A stretch of 23,992 nt of DNA from a virus: IMG/VR virus record IMGVR_UViG_3300009181_000337, positions 1 to 23,992 of that record. One strand, given 5' to 3'. Each line of letters opens with the position of its first letter. Position 1 is the first letter of the stretch. Shown in pieces: positions 7,789 to 17,700 of the stretch. The notes below the pieces were generated by a model. It was not told where the DNA came from. It worked only from the letters and a program-made list of their open reading frames with translations, and did no database searches. The position numbers and the translations under genes are program-made.

Positions 7789-8733
7789 ATGAGTTTACAA
7801 CAAGACATAACATTATCAATGTTGAACAGATTATTACGTCAGACTCCTAGAATAAGAAAAGGTACTGACGCTGTATATTTCTGTCCAAAATGTCATCATT
7901 ATAAACGCAAACTTGAAATATCTTTAGTTACTGGCAAATATAATTGTTGGGTATGTGGGTTTTCTGGATTAAATTTTGGGTCATTATTAAAGAAATTAAA
8001 TGCACCGAGGGAATATTATGAATCAATTGGAGAAATTAAGAAAATAGCTCCTAAACACATATTAGAGAATTTATTTGAGGAACCTAAAGAAATTGAAGAA
8101 ATTCACAATTTACCAGAAGAGTTCCAACCTTTATACGATTCAAATTCAAAAAGTATACAAAGAAAACATGCTTTAAATTATTTAAAAAATAGAGGTGTTT
8201 CCGATATAGATTTATATAGATATAATATAGGATATTGTGAAACAGGTGATTATAAAAATAGAGTGGTAATTCCATCGTATGATATTAATGGCAATCTAAA
8301 TTTTTACAGTTGTCGAGATTTTTATGAATCCTCATGGTTAAAATATGTTAATTGTAAATTTAGTAAAGATATTGTGGGATTTGAAATGTTAACAAATTTC
8401 AATGAAGAAATTACATTAGTAGAAGGAGCATTTGATGCATTAGCCGTTAGAAAAAATGTTATACCATTATTTGGTAAAACATTGTCCAATATACTTAAAT
8501 TAAAATTATTGATATTTAGACCACCTGTGGTAAATGTTTTATTAGATAATGACGCATTGAAAGATGCTATTAAAATATGTGAATTCTTTATAAAGAATGA
8601 TATAAATACCAGATTGATATCCTTAAATGAAAAAGATGCCTCCGTCTTAGGATTTGAAAAAACTTGGCAATATATAAACAATGCAAAATTATTGAGTTTT
8701 GAAGAGTTGTTTAAGTTAAAAATAAATTTATGA
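7789..8733 (+). CDS. DNA primase with zinc ribbon and TOPRIM domain
   Basis: A 314-residue DnaG/T7-gp4-type primase that should make RNA primers for lagging-strand synthesis. It has an N-terminal zinc ribbon with C32-P-K-C35 followed by H36-H37, and C53-W-V-C56. It then has an RVVIPSYDINGNLNFYSCR segment (159-176) typical of the region leading into the TOPRIM fold. The TOPRIM motifs are LVEGAFDAL with E212 and LLDND with D253 and D255. No helicase domain follows, so the helicase must be encoded elsewhere, as with T4 gp61 and gp41. The length is close to that of T4 gp61 (about 340). The last four bases (ATGA) overlap the start of the next gene, indicating translational coupling with the recombination genes. 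Confidence 0.85.
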   Translation: MSLQQDITLSMLNRLLRQTPRIRKGTDAVYFCPKCHHYKRKLEISLVTGKYNCWVCGFSGLNFGSLLKKLNAPREYYESIGEIKKIAPKHILENLFEEPKEIEEIHNLPEEFQPLYDSNSKSIQRKHALNYLKNRGVSDIDLYRYNIGYCETGDYKNRVVIPSYDINGNLNFYSCRDFYESSWLKYVNCKFSKDIVGFEMLTNFNEEITLVEGAFDALAVRKNVIPLFGKTLSNILKLKLLIFRPPVVNVLLDNDALKDAIKICEFFIKNDINTRLISLNEKDASVLGFEKTWQYINNAKLLSFEELFKLKINL

Positions 8734-9437
8734 TTAGATTACAAAATACAATTAAGAACTTTACGAACGTATTACATATTGGTGATATCCATATAAGATT
8801 GATGCAACGACATCAAGAATATTTAGAAGCTTTTAAAAAATTATATAAAGCTATAGATAGGACTCCCGAAACTACTTTAATTATAGTTGCTGGGGATTTG
8901 TTTCATAATAAATCAGATTTAAGTCCAGAATCTATTCAATTGGCTGGAGATTTCTTAAAAAATTTAGCAGATAGACGACCTACTATATTAATTGCTGGTA
9001 ATCATGATGCTACATTAGCTAATAAAAACAGATTAGATAGTCTCAGTCCAATTGTTCAAGCATTAAATCATAATAACCTATATTATTTAAAAGATACCGA
9101 CATTTATATCATTGGAGATGTATTATTCAACAACTATTCTGTATTTGATGAACCTGATAAATATATTAAATATAAAGATATTCCAAGTATCTATAAAAAT
9201 GAGGTTAATTATAGTATAGCATTATTCCACGGTCCTGTAAACAACGCTATTACCGATATTGGATATATTGTTAGTAATAAAACTATTACTACTAGTATTT
9301 TTGATGGACATCAAATGGTAATGTTGGGTGACATACACAAACCACAAAATTTGACATTCGAAAGAGTTGTGTCCGAGGATGAAATTGATACTATAAATTT
9401 AAATGAATGGGAAATAATAGAGGAATTCACAAAATAA
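8730..9437 (+). CDS. 47: gp47-like Mre11/SbcD nuclease, N-terminal metallophosphoesterase part only
   Basis: A 235-residue protein with all calcineurin-like phosphoesterase motifs of the Mre11/SbcD family: GDIHI (D19, H21), GDLFHNK (D56), GNHDA (N91-H92-D93), FHGP (H167) and LGDIHKPQ (D201, H203). T4 gp47 is about 340 residues. Here the reading frame ends about 30 residues after GDIHKPQ, at TAA 9435-9437, and the expected continuation (RYVGSLIQQ and the capping domain) appears at the start of the next gene. With Rad50/gp46 it would resect DNA ends for recombination-dependent replication. The start ATG overlaps the primase stop. Either the two polypeptides assemble into a split enzyme, or this is a disrupted gene; the intact active site favours function. 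Confidence 0.82.
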   Translation: MIRLQNTIKNFTNVLHIGDIHIRLMQRHQEYLEAFKKLYKAIDRTPETTLIIVAGDLFHNKSDLSPESIQLAGDFLKNLADRRPTILIAGNHDATLANKNRLDSLSPIVQALNHNNLYYLKDTDIYIIGDVLFNNYSVFDEPDKYIKYKDIPSIYKNEVNYSIALFHGPVNNAITDIGYIVSNKTITTSIFDGHQMVMLGDIHKPQNLTFERVVSEDEIDTINLNEWEIIEEFTK

Positions 9438-9490
9438 CTGTGTTTTTGTTGAATTAGACACTATTTTGAAGAAATATTGAAAAAATTATT

Positions 9491-12067
9491 ATGAAATATT
9501 ATAAAATAAAAAAGAAAAATTTTCCGATTATTCGGTATGTAGGAAGCCTAATCCAACAAGATCATGGCGAAGCTCTAAATGGTCATGGATTCACATATTG
9601 GGACTTAAAAACCAAGAAATTCGTTCATGTAGAAATTCCAAACGATTATGGTTTTTATACTATCGAAGTCAATAAAGGTATTCTAAAGAGTGATATTTCA
9701 GATATTCCCAAAAAAGCTAAATTACGAATTAAGTGTATTGAAAGTATACCATCTGAAATTAAATCGGTATTAACTGAAGTGAGAAAGGTGTCGGATGTAA
9801 CAGATGTAAGTTATATAAAAATAGAAGAAAATACTGACATTAAGAATATAATTGATGCAACTGAAGTGAGTTTACAAGATGTTACGGATGTAGATTATCA
9901 AAATAATTTAATAAAAGATTACATCAAAGATAAAAAACTAAGTGTGGATGACAATTTATTGGGGTGTATTTTTGATTTAAATAAAGAATTGAATGAAGAA
10001 TTAAAAAAAGAACACTCCGTTAGAAATATACAATGGAAACCTAAAATATTTGAGTTTGATAATATGTTTAGTTATGGGGAAGGCAATATTATTGACTTTT
10101 CTAAAATGTCTGGCATCATGGGATTGTTTGCTAATAATGCTAGTGGTAAAAGCAGTATATTATCCGCATTGAGTTTTTGTTTATTTGATAAATGTGACAG
10201 AGCTTTTAAAGCCTCTCATGTTTTAAATACTCAAAAAATGAGTTTTAGATGCAAATTTAATTTTGAATTAAATGGAATAAACTATTTCATTGAAAGAAAA
10301 GGATTGTCCGATAAAAAAGGAAATGTTAAAGTTGATGTTAAATTTTGGAAAGTAGAGGATGATAAAGAAATTGAATTGAATGGCGAAGCAAGACGAAGTA
10401 CCAATGACATTATTAGAGATTATATTGGTGAGTATGGTGATTTTATTCTAACCGTATTGTCTATTCAAAATGGCAAAGATGGTAGTTTTATTGACATGGG
10501 TCAAACCGAAAGAAAGGATTTATTAGCTCAATTCATGGGATTGACTATATTTGACGGACTTTATAATTTGGCTTCTAAAAAGTATAATGAAGTATCTGTG
10601 TTATTAAAAAATCTCAATAATGGGGATTATACCATAAAGTTAAATCAAGTGACCAATGAAATTACAAAAATTGAAAATGACATTAAAATTCAAAATGAAA
10701 CTTTAGATAATACAATGTCAGATAAAGAAGAAAAAAATCAAAAATTGATTGAATTAACCAAACAATTAATTAATATAGATTCCAAAGTATCTGATATCAC
10801 ATCATTGGAAACACAAAAAATTAAGTGTGATTCCGAAATATCTAAATTGGAAAACGATGATATCGCTTATAAAAACGAAATCAAAGACATAGAAACTAAA
10901 TTGACCAATTTGGATAATGATATAAAAATATTAACAGATAAAGAGTTATCTATTAATTTGGAAAAATACAATTCTACCAAGAAGAACTATGATATATTAG
11001 AAAGAGACATTGAAAAAAGAAAAATTCTAATCAAAGGTAAATTAGATAAACTTTCTAAATTAGAAGAACATAAGTATGACCCAAATTGTGACTTTTGTAT
11101 TAATAACGTATTTGTTAAAGATGCAATAAAAACCAAGGAAGACTTGGAAAAAGATAAAAATGAAGTTATTCCATTAATGGATACTTTTAGAAATTATAAA
11201 AATGAGTTATCTTCTTTATCATGGGTATTGGAAGATGATAAGAAATTAAAATCATTAAATAACGAAAAATCTCAATCTACAGAAACTCATTCAAAATTAA
11301 ACAATACTATATTGAAGAATGAAAATAGTATAAATCAATATAAAAATAAATTGAGTATATTGGTAAAAGATATTGATGATTTTTATAAACAGAAAGATAA
11401 TATTGAAAATAATATCAAGATTAATCGAGATATTGCGGATATCAAGACTGTAATTAAAACTTTGGATTCTAATTATAAATCAATGAATAATCTTATAATT
11501 AAAGCCAATGGTAATCTACAAACTAAAATCAGTGAGAAGAATAATATAGAAGAACGAATCAAAAACATTAAAGACCTTGATATTAAAAATAATTGTTATA
11601 AAAATTATATTCAGATTATAAACCGTGATGGTATTCCTTATGAATTAATAACACAAGCCCTTCCATCTATAGAAAAGGAAGTAAATGATATATTACACCA
11701 AATAGTTGAATTTACGGTGTCGTTAAAGACTGACGGTAAAAATGTAAGTACTTATATCGTATACAATGATAAGAAATGGCCTCTAGAGATGGGTAGTGGA
11801 CTAGAGAAATTCATCAGTTCACTGGCAATAAGAGTAGCTTTAATTAATATATCAAATCTACCCAGACCTTCCTTTATGGCTATAGATGAGGGATTTGGTT
11901 GTGCGGATAAAGACAATTTGACTTCAATGACTAATTTATTCAGTTATCTCAAGACCAGATTTGATTTTATATGGATTATAAGTCATTTAGATGAAATGAG
12001 AGATATGGTGGATAAACATATAGAAATAAAAAAGGAAAATGGGTTCTCTAAGATAGTATTTAACTAA
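9491..12067 (+). CDS. 46: gp46-like Rad50/SbcC ATPase carrying the C-terminal part of gp47 at its N-terminus
   Basis: An 858-residue chimera. Residues 1-~90 are the end of an Mre11-like protein: IIRYVGSLIQQDHGE at 13-27 and EIPNDYGFYT at 48-57. From ~178 (RNIQWKPKIFEFDNMFSYGE) it is Rad50-like. Walker A is LFANNASGKSS (212-222). Long coiled coils flank a zinc hook with C533-D-F-C536. Near the C-terminus are the signature GSGLEKFISSLAIR, Walker B FMAIDEGFG and switch histidine IISHLDE. It should bind and tether DNA ends and drive the gp47 nuclease. A stop in this frame at 9467-9469 prevents an upstream extension reaching gp47, so the ATG at 9491 is the first good start. There is no Shine-Dalgarno. 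The next gene may overlap by one base. Confidence 0.85.
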   Translation: MKYYKIKKKNFPIIRYVGSLIQQDHGEALNGHGFTYWDLKTKKFVHVEIPNDYGFYTIEVNKGILKSDISDIPKKAKLRIKCIESIPSEIKSVLTEVRKVSDVTDVSYIKIEENTDIKNIIDATEVSLQDVTDVDYQNNLIKDYIKDKKLSVDDNLLGCIFDLNKELNEELKKEHSVRNIQWKPKIFEFDNMFSYGEGNIIDFSKMSGIMGLFANNASGKSSILSALSFCLFDKCDRAFKASHVLNTQKMSFRCKFNFELNGINYFIERKGLSDKKGNVKVDVKFWKVEDDKEIELNGEARRSTNDIIRDYIGEYGDFILTVLSIQNGKDGSFIDMGQTERKDLLAQFMGLTIFDGLYNLASKKYNEVSVLLKNLNNGDYTIKLNQVTNEITKIENDIKIQNETLDNTMSDKEEKNQKLIELTKQLINIDSKVSDITSLETQKIKCDSEISKLENDDIAYKNEIKDIETKLTNLDNDIKILTDKELSINLEKYNSTKKNYDILERDIEKRKILIKGKLDKLSKLEEHKYDPNCDFCINNVFVKDAIKTKEDLEKDKNEVIPLMDTFRNYKNELSSLSWVLEDDKKLKSLNNEKSQSTETHSKLNNTILKNENSINQYKNKLSILVKDIDDFYKQKDNIENNIKINRDIADIKTVIKTLDSNYKSMNNLIIKANGNLQTKISEKNNIEERIKNIKDLDIKNNCYKNYIQIINRDGIPYELITQALPSIEKEVNDILHQIVEFTVSLKTDGKNVSTYIVYNDKKWPLEMGSGLEKFISSLAIRVALINISNLPRPSFMAIDEGFGCADKDNLTSMTNLFSYLKTRFDFIWIISHLDEMRDMVDKHIEIKKENGFSKIVFN

Positions 12068-12073
12068 TGTTTA

Positions 12074-12087
12074 ACTATTTATATGAT
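12074..12087 (+). promoter_or_regulatory. Recurrent AT element (ACTATTTATATGAT) overlapping the 5' end of the fibre gene
   Basis: This element has the same ACTATTTAT core as those at 18891-18904 and 22380-22395. It ends three bases before the ATG at 12091. If it is an initiation signal, it favours 12091 over 12067 as the true start of the fibre-type gene, because the element would otherwise be coding sequence. Confidence 0.25.
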
Positions 12088-12090
12088 ACA

Positions 12091-14685
12091 ATGTCATATT
12101 TAATCGGAAAATCTTTAGGGTTAGAGTCAATGGTTGTTAATATAGAGGATACGTCGTATTTATCCACATATTTCAATATTACTGAATTTAATCCTGTTTT
12201 TGGGGCCGGCAAGAATTTATTAATAATTAATGCCACTTCATTATTATCTCCTAGTCCAAATATACAAATAGAAGCTAGGGATGGTAATAATAACTATTTA
12301 TACATTGAATCGGCTCAATTAGTTGATAAAGTATCCAATAAACAACAATATTATTATAGTTTATATGTATACGATAATCTTGTAGGTGGAACGGGTAAAA
12401 TAACCATAGTTGGTACAACCAAAGATAATAAAAAAGTAAGATGGTCATCTAACATAGCCATTTCTCCCACTTCAGAAAATAGATCCAAAATTGTATTTTT
12501 TAATAAACCTCAATTAAATGTTATACCTGTCATATCAAATGTATTAAGTTCATCAGTAGAAATTAACCCAAAAAGTATTCAGGGGTCATTTTCATCCACA
12601 GCTGTGACTCCACCTGTGAATTTTGATATCACAAACAATTATAATCCAAATAATGTTGATTATAGAATTATAGATAATACAAATCAGTTTGATGTAGGTA
12701 TGGAGAGTTTCCCTATAACTTTATATATAAATCAAATTAAAGCATTTAATTCATCTATAACACAAAATGTATCGGAGACTGCTAGTATTTTAGTAAAAAG
12801 AGTATTAAATCAAAATTCATTACTGTTAGCTGAACCTTACATATATCAAAACAATAAAATATCAGAAATCGTTAATGGTACATATATTTGCAAATTTAAT
12901 AACATTCAATATAAAAATGAATATTGGGATTCATCTAGTTATTCGACGCAATTTACAGATTTAAATGGAACAACTACTAGATTAGTAAAAAATTCTTATG
13001 CTTTGGTGGGGTACACCAATTTAAATACATTTTCAGGACTAATACAAAAACACAAAATATATAAAAAGAATTTATCTACGGCTGGAGATTTTGGATTAGT
13101 TACAGATGAAATATTTTCTAATTACGAATTATTAAAAGATGTAACTACTCCAAATAAAAGTTTTGAAAAACTTGGGTCATTTTTTACACAATTTCACATA
13201 AACAATTTTTGGTTCACCAGTTCCAATAATTTTAATTTATATCATGATGATGGTACATTTCTAAATGGAATGAATATATCTGGTAGTAATGTAGGTTCTG
13301 GATATATAATCACAAAACCCAATACATCATATACAAATAGAGATTCGGGATATATACCATTTGAAATTACTCAAAGTAATGATTTTTCTGGTAGTAGTTA
13401 TGATTCAAATTTTTTACATTTTTATCCAAATAGTAGATATACCCTCGAATTAAACGCAGCATTTTTAAATAAAAATATATCAGATACTTCCACTTTAAAT
13501 TTTTATATCACGAGTAGTTCACCAAATATTCAGAGAGAAACTGGGTACGATGTTAATAAAGGAATATTAATCGGAACATTGTCATTATCCGATTTAACTA
13601 CGACTAAAGTATATGATTCGATTCAATCATTTGATTTCAATTTTTTGAACGAAACGTATGGAACATTAGTAATATATGGTAATAATTTTACTTCGGCAAT
13701 ATTATCCAACATTTCTATAAAACCAACAAATGTATTTGGATTCTCAAATGATACATATTTCACCAAAGTACCATTTGATGTTAATAAACCCAATGATATT
13801 TTTGATATAAAATCCGAACTTTATGATAAAGATGGTAATCTAGCTTATAATAATTTAAATACCGTTCAGTATTTTGACCCTAACGGATTAACAACCCCAA
13901 TAACATTAGTTATCGGCACCACAATTACAGCCCAAATTTTAAGCGGTTCAACATTAATAGTAGATAATGCGTATATTACTAATAAAATAAGTGGGTCGAT
14001 AATTTCCAGTGATAGTGCAAGTTATTTAATTTATAGTCCTAATAATGGCACATCTTCGTATGCTATAAGTTCTAGTCGAGCTATTACGGCAAGTTATGCG
14101 TTGACAAGCCAAGGAACCGTTATTAACGCAATCACAGCAAGTTATTTAAATTACACTGGTGGTAATACTGGAACGGCTAGTTATGCTATTACCGCTAGTT
14201 ATTCAATGAATGGTGGTGGAGCGAGTAGTCAGTGGACAAATATTAGTGGTGGAGGAATTTATTATAATGGTGGTAATATTGGTATAGGTACATCAACTCC
14301 CGATAGTAAACTACAAGTTATTGGAAATATAAGTTGTAGTGTAATTACTGCATCTCTCGTTAATTTAAAAAATGCTGTATTGTTTGATTATAATAAGTCT
14401 ACGGCAAATACAGTGACAAATACTGTAATTGAAAATTTAACACAGTCGTATAATTCAGCATTTTTTGATTATGTTGTAATAAATGATGTTAATTTAAGAG
14501 CCGGCACAATATTATGTGCATTTACAGGAAGCAATATAACTTATACCGAATATTCCACTACCGATATTGGAGTTACAAGTGATATAACAATGTCCGTAGA
14601 TTTAAATAATTCTAATATAAGACTGTTATCTACTATACCATTTGGTCAAACTTGGGATATTAAAGCTTTTGGTAGATATTTATAA
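12091..14685 (+). CDS. Tail fibre/baseplate-type virion protein
   Basis: About 864 residues from the ATG at 12091. An alternative ATG at 12067, overlapping the gp46 stop, would add eight residues. The N-terminal region (FNITEF near residue 30, KNLLIINAT, IQIEARDGNNNYLYIE) resembles long structural proteins of environmental T4-like phages. The C-terminal region has an ASYAITASY-rich repeat (14010-14210) and then NIGIGTSTPDSKLQVIGNI (14275-14331), a motif of phage tail fibres and bacterial adhesins that often precedes a chaperone domain. No S74-type chaperone domain follows here. It is probably part of a fibre or baseplate (inference). The end is TAA, followed by a 101-base gap. Confidence 0.7.
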   Translation: MSYLIGKSLGLESMVVNIEDTSYLSTYFNITEFNPVFGAGKNLLIINATSLLSPSPNIQIEARDGNNNYLYIESAQLVDKVSNKQQYYYSLYVYDNLVGGTGKITIVGTTKDNKKVRWSSNIAISPTSENRSKIVFFNKPQLNVIPVISNVLSSSVEINPKSIQGSFSSTAVTPPVNFDITNNYNPNNVDYRIIDNTNQFDVGMESFPITLYINQIKAFNSSITQNVSETASILVKRVLNQNSLLLAEPYIYQNNKISEIVNGTYICKFNNIQYKNEYWDSSSYSTQFTDLNGTTTRLVKNSYALVGYTNLNTFSGLIQKHKIYKKNLSTAGDFGLVTDEIFSNYELLKDVTTPNKSFEKLGSFFTQFHINNFWFTSSNNFNLYHDDGTFLNGMNISGSNVGSGYIITKPNTSYTNRDSGYIPFEITQSNDFSGSSYDSNFLHFYPNSRYTLELNAAFLNKNISDTSTLNFYITSSSPNIQRETGYDVNKGILIGTLSLSDLTTTKVYDSIQSFDFNFLNETYGTLVIYGNNFTSAILSNISIKPTNVFGFSNDTYFTKVPFDVNKPNDIFDIKSELYDKDGNLAYNNLNTVQYFDPNGLTTPITLVIGTTITAQILSGSTLIVDNAYITNKISGSIISSDSASYLIYSPNNGTSSYAISSSRAITASYALTSQGTVINAITASYLNYTGGNTGTASYAITASYSMNGGGASSQWTNISGGGIYYNGGNIGIGTSTPDSKLQVIGNISCSVITASLVNLKNAVLFDYNKSTANTVTNTVIENLTQSYNSAFFDYVVINDVNLRAGTILCAFTGSNITYTEYSTTDIGVTSDITMSVDLNNSNIRLLSTIPFGQTWDIKAFGRYL
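14010..14210 (+). repeat. ASY/ITASY coding repeat in fibre-type protein
   Basis: The encoded protein repeats (A/S)SY about every 4 to 17 residues (SASYLIY, TSSYAIS, ITASYAL, ITASYLN, GTASYAITASYS). At the DNA level this gives recurrent GCAAGTTAT/GCTAGTTAT. Such ITASYA repeats are typical of beta-helical or trimeric fibre shafts. Repeat number may vary between relatives. Confidence 0.6.
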
Positions 14686-14786
14686 AAAACTTCATAAATA
14701 TTAACATCTTGGATTTTTCGTTTATATTTATATTTAGATTTTTATATAACCAACAACTATAATATCAACAAATATAAGGAAAATAT
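14686..14786 (+). promoter_or_regulatory. Leader of the tail sheath gene with a clear Shine-Dalgarno
   Basis: AAGGA at 14776-14780, six bases before the ATG at 14787, is the best Shine-Dalgarno in the window. It fits the need for large amounts of sheath protein. TATTTATATTTA at 14725-14736, 50 bases before the ATG, is identical to the 12 bases just before the gene at 1029 and may be a promoter element. No convincing hairpin terminator for the upstream gene was seen. Confidence 0.5.
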
Positions 14787-17700
14787 ATGCCAATAACTGA
14801 AGGTGGAAGATTTAGTCCAGAAAATAGAATAGTAAGTCCTGGTGTTTTTACCAGAGAAAATGATTTAAGTGGTGTCGCTCAAGGCGTTGCCGACATAGGA
14901 GCAGTGGTAGTAGCACCATTCCCTAAAGGGCCCGGCTTTAGCCCCATGCTATTAACCAATAGTAGCGACTTACAAAATATATTCGGTATACCCGATGGAA
15001 CATATTATGGTCCATATACAGCCAATGAATATCTCTTAGAAAAGGGATTCGTCACCGTTGTTCGTGTAGGTGCATTAACTGGATATAACCAAAAACATCC
15101 ATTAGTAATTTATGCCCAAAGTGGTCGTTGGGAAAGACTTGGATCAGCAGGTGCTATTGATAGTGAATATTCATTTGTTCTTCCTAGTGGGTCAATTTCT
15201 GATGGATATGCTGCTGGCATAGTAATAAATTCTACATCAGGAGCATATACAGGAATAGGTTCTGGTAATATTACATTTGTTCAACCTGACTTTGAATTTA
15301 CTTTACAAACTGGTGCTGGAGATACTTCTGATTATTCATCTGCTAGTATTGCTAGTAATAGTGGTAGTTTATTGTTCAACAATCAAGCCGTAAGTTTTAA
15401 AACTAATAGTGATTCTACTTTTGATGCCAATATTGAATGGGAGGGTACTGGTGAAACAACAACATTTGCTCAATTATTGACAAAGGGAACAACCGTCACA
15501 GGCTCATTTGTCGATACAGAATTACCTCTTTTTGCATTCGGAATAGATCCTTTTGATACTGATGCAGTTTTAATAAGTGGTTCATTTACTGTTGATAATC
15601 AATCTGGATGTACTCTTCCAATCTTTAGAATTCATGGTATTTTAAGTGGTGCTTTTGGTAAATACGATGGAACTTTTAATGCTGACCCAGTTATTGGAGT
15701 AGATAATTGTGGAAATTTCATTAGTAGTAGTGCTAAATTATTAGCTGTTTTGGCTGATACACAAGCTGGTGGTATTGATACCAATTTAAATGCTCCGGGT
15801 TTTAGTGGTTCAACAGTTTCTACATCTGGGGTATTAAATGCTGATAGTAGTAGTATTTCACAAAATTATACATTGAATTTAGTTTCTACTGGTGATGGTG
15901 AATGGGGTTCATACGAATTCTCATTAAGTAAAGCAACTAACAAATATATCACAAATGTATTTGGAACAAATGCAACGGCTGGAAATCCCGCAACTCAAGT
16001 TCAAGGACAAAAAATTGAAGCTGCTTATCTTCATTCAATATTTGAAGATAGTATCGCTGAAGTTGCTGCAAATCCCGATAGATGGTCAGTTGCCGTGGCT
16101 GCTCCTATTGATGTTGAAGGTCCTTTCTCAAGTGGTGCAATTGAACCTTTAATCTTTACTGACAAATATTCATTAGCCCCCACAACTGGTGATAGTGCAT
16201 ATTCATTAACTCACGCAATAACCCCTTGGATTGTCTCTCAAGCTGTAGCAGGTGTTAATAATCAATCTCATAGATTTGAATTATTCAAAGTTCATACTCT
16301 ATCCGATGGTACAAATACTAATACAGCATATAAAATTGAAATTAGTAATGTTAAATTGGCTGGCACGGTTGCTGGTACTAATTGGGGAACATTCACATTA
16401 GCAGTTCGTGCTTTCAGTGATACTGAAAATCGTCCTGTGTATCTCGAACAATTCCAAAATTTAACTTTAGATCCTACATCACCTAATTTTATTAGTCGCA
16501 AAATTGGTGATAGATACAATTATATAACAAGTGCTGGTAAAATACTAGAATTTGGTACATATAATAATTTAAGTAAATATATCAGAATTGAAGCTTCTAC
16601 CATAAATTATCCAACTAGTGCAATTCCATATGGATTTGAACCATATATTGTACCATTTGGTGGATCCGTCACTGATGGTATTACTCCTACAGTTAAATAT
16701 ACTAAAGCATCTACTTGGACAAATGGTCCTGGCAGATACGCTTCCGGTCTTGTATTTGGTGAAACATTAAGTGTAGATTCTGAATTGAGTGGATTATATC
16801 CAACTTCAAATGATGGAGCATTTATATATAATGATAATTTACAATATTTTGATGCAATTCCCGCAGGGGCTTCAATTGGTCAAAATACAGGTTTTTATCT
16901 TGATATCGATTATACAACATCTAATGTAGGAACTTCAGTATTTATCTCATCATCAAATAATGGTGCTGCAAATGCAATTCCTGCTATATATGATGCTGCT
17001 AACGAAGCAACTTACGTCAAGATGCGTAAATTTATCCTCGGATTTCAAGGTGGATTCGATGGTCAATCTCCCGCAATTCCAATTAATATTGGAAGTGACA
17101 TTATCGCAGGTAATACACAAGGTTTAAATTGTGCTACTAGTACAACTGCTGGTAGTGTGGCTTATAATCAATGTTTAGGAGCATTAAGTAATGCCGATGA
17201 ATTTGATATTAACCTACTTGTTACTCCCGGTATTTTCCATAGTTTACACAGTTATGTGGCTCAATTGGGTATCAACTTATGTGAACAACGTGGTGATTGT
17301 TTCTATATCATGGATAACATCGTATTCCCAAATACAACTCAACCAGTTGATATGATTACTGCCGCAATTAATGATGTAAGTACAATTGATAGTAATTATG
17401 TTGCTACTTATTATCCTTGGATTAAGGTACTTGACACAAATATCAATCAAATTGTTAACCTTCCGCCATCCGTATTGATGCCTTCAATATACGCTTCAAA
17501 TGATGCTGCAAGTGCTGAATGGTTTGCTCCCGCAGGGTTAAACCGTGGTGGTATTCCTCAAGCAACTGGCGTTCTTGATAAATTGACAATTGGTGATAGA
17601 GATAATCTCTATGAAGGAAGAGTTAATCCAATCGCTTCATTCCCAGGACAAGGTATCTGTGTTTGGGGTCAAAAGACGCTCCAAATCAAACATAGTGCTC

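Noticed and set aside
8084-8681. Open frames on the minus strand opposite the primase
   Set aside because: They have low-complexity, Phe/Asn/Leu-rich products and lie entirely opposite a gene with clear primase motifs, so they are chance frames in AT-rich DNA.
9348-9523. An intein or self-splicing intron interrupting gp47
   Set aside because: The insertion between the conserved blocks is only ~176 bases. It lacks intein splice motifs and I see no group I or II core elements, so it is too small and featureless for either.
14010-14210. Short direct repeats that could be a CRISPR-like array
   Set aside because: The repeats are irregular, in frame and encode ASY/ITASY motifs of a fibre shaft. 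There are no constant spacer lengths.
15955-16519. Alternative frames (both strands) within the sheath gene
   Set aside because: The sheath frame is continuous with conserved ends. These products resemble nothing and have no initiation signal.
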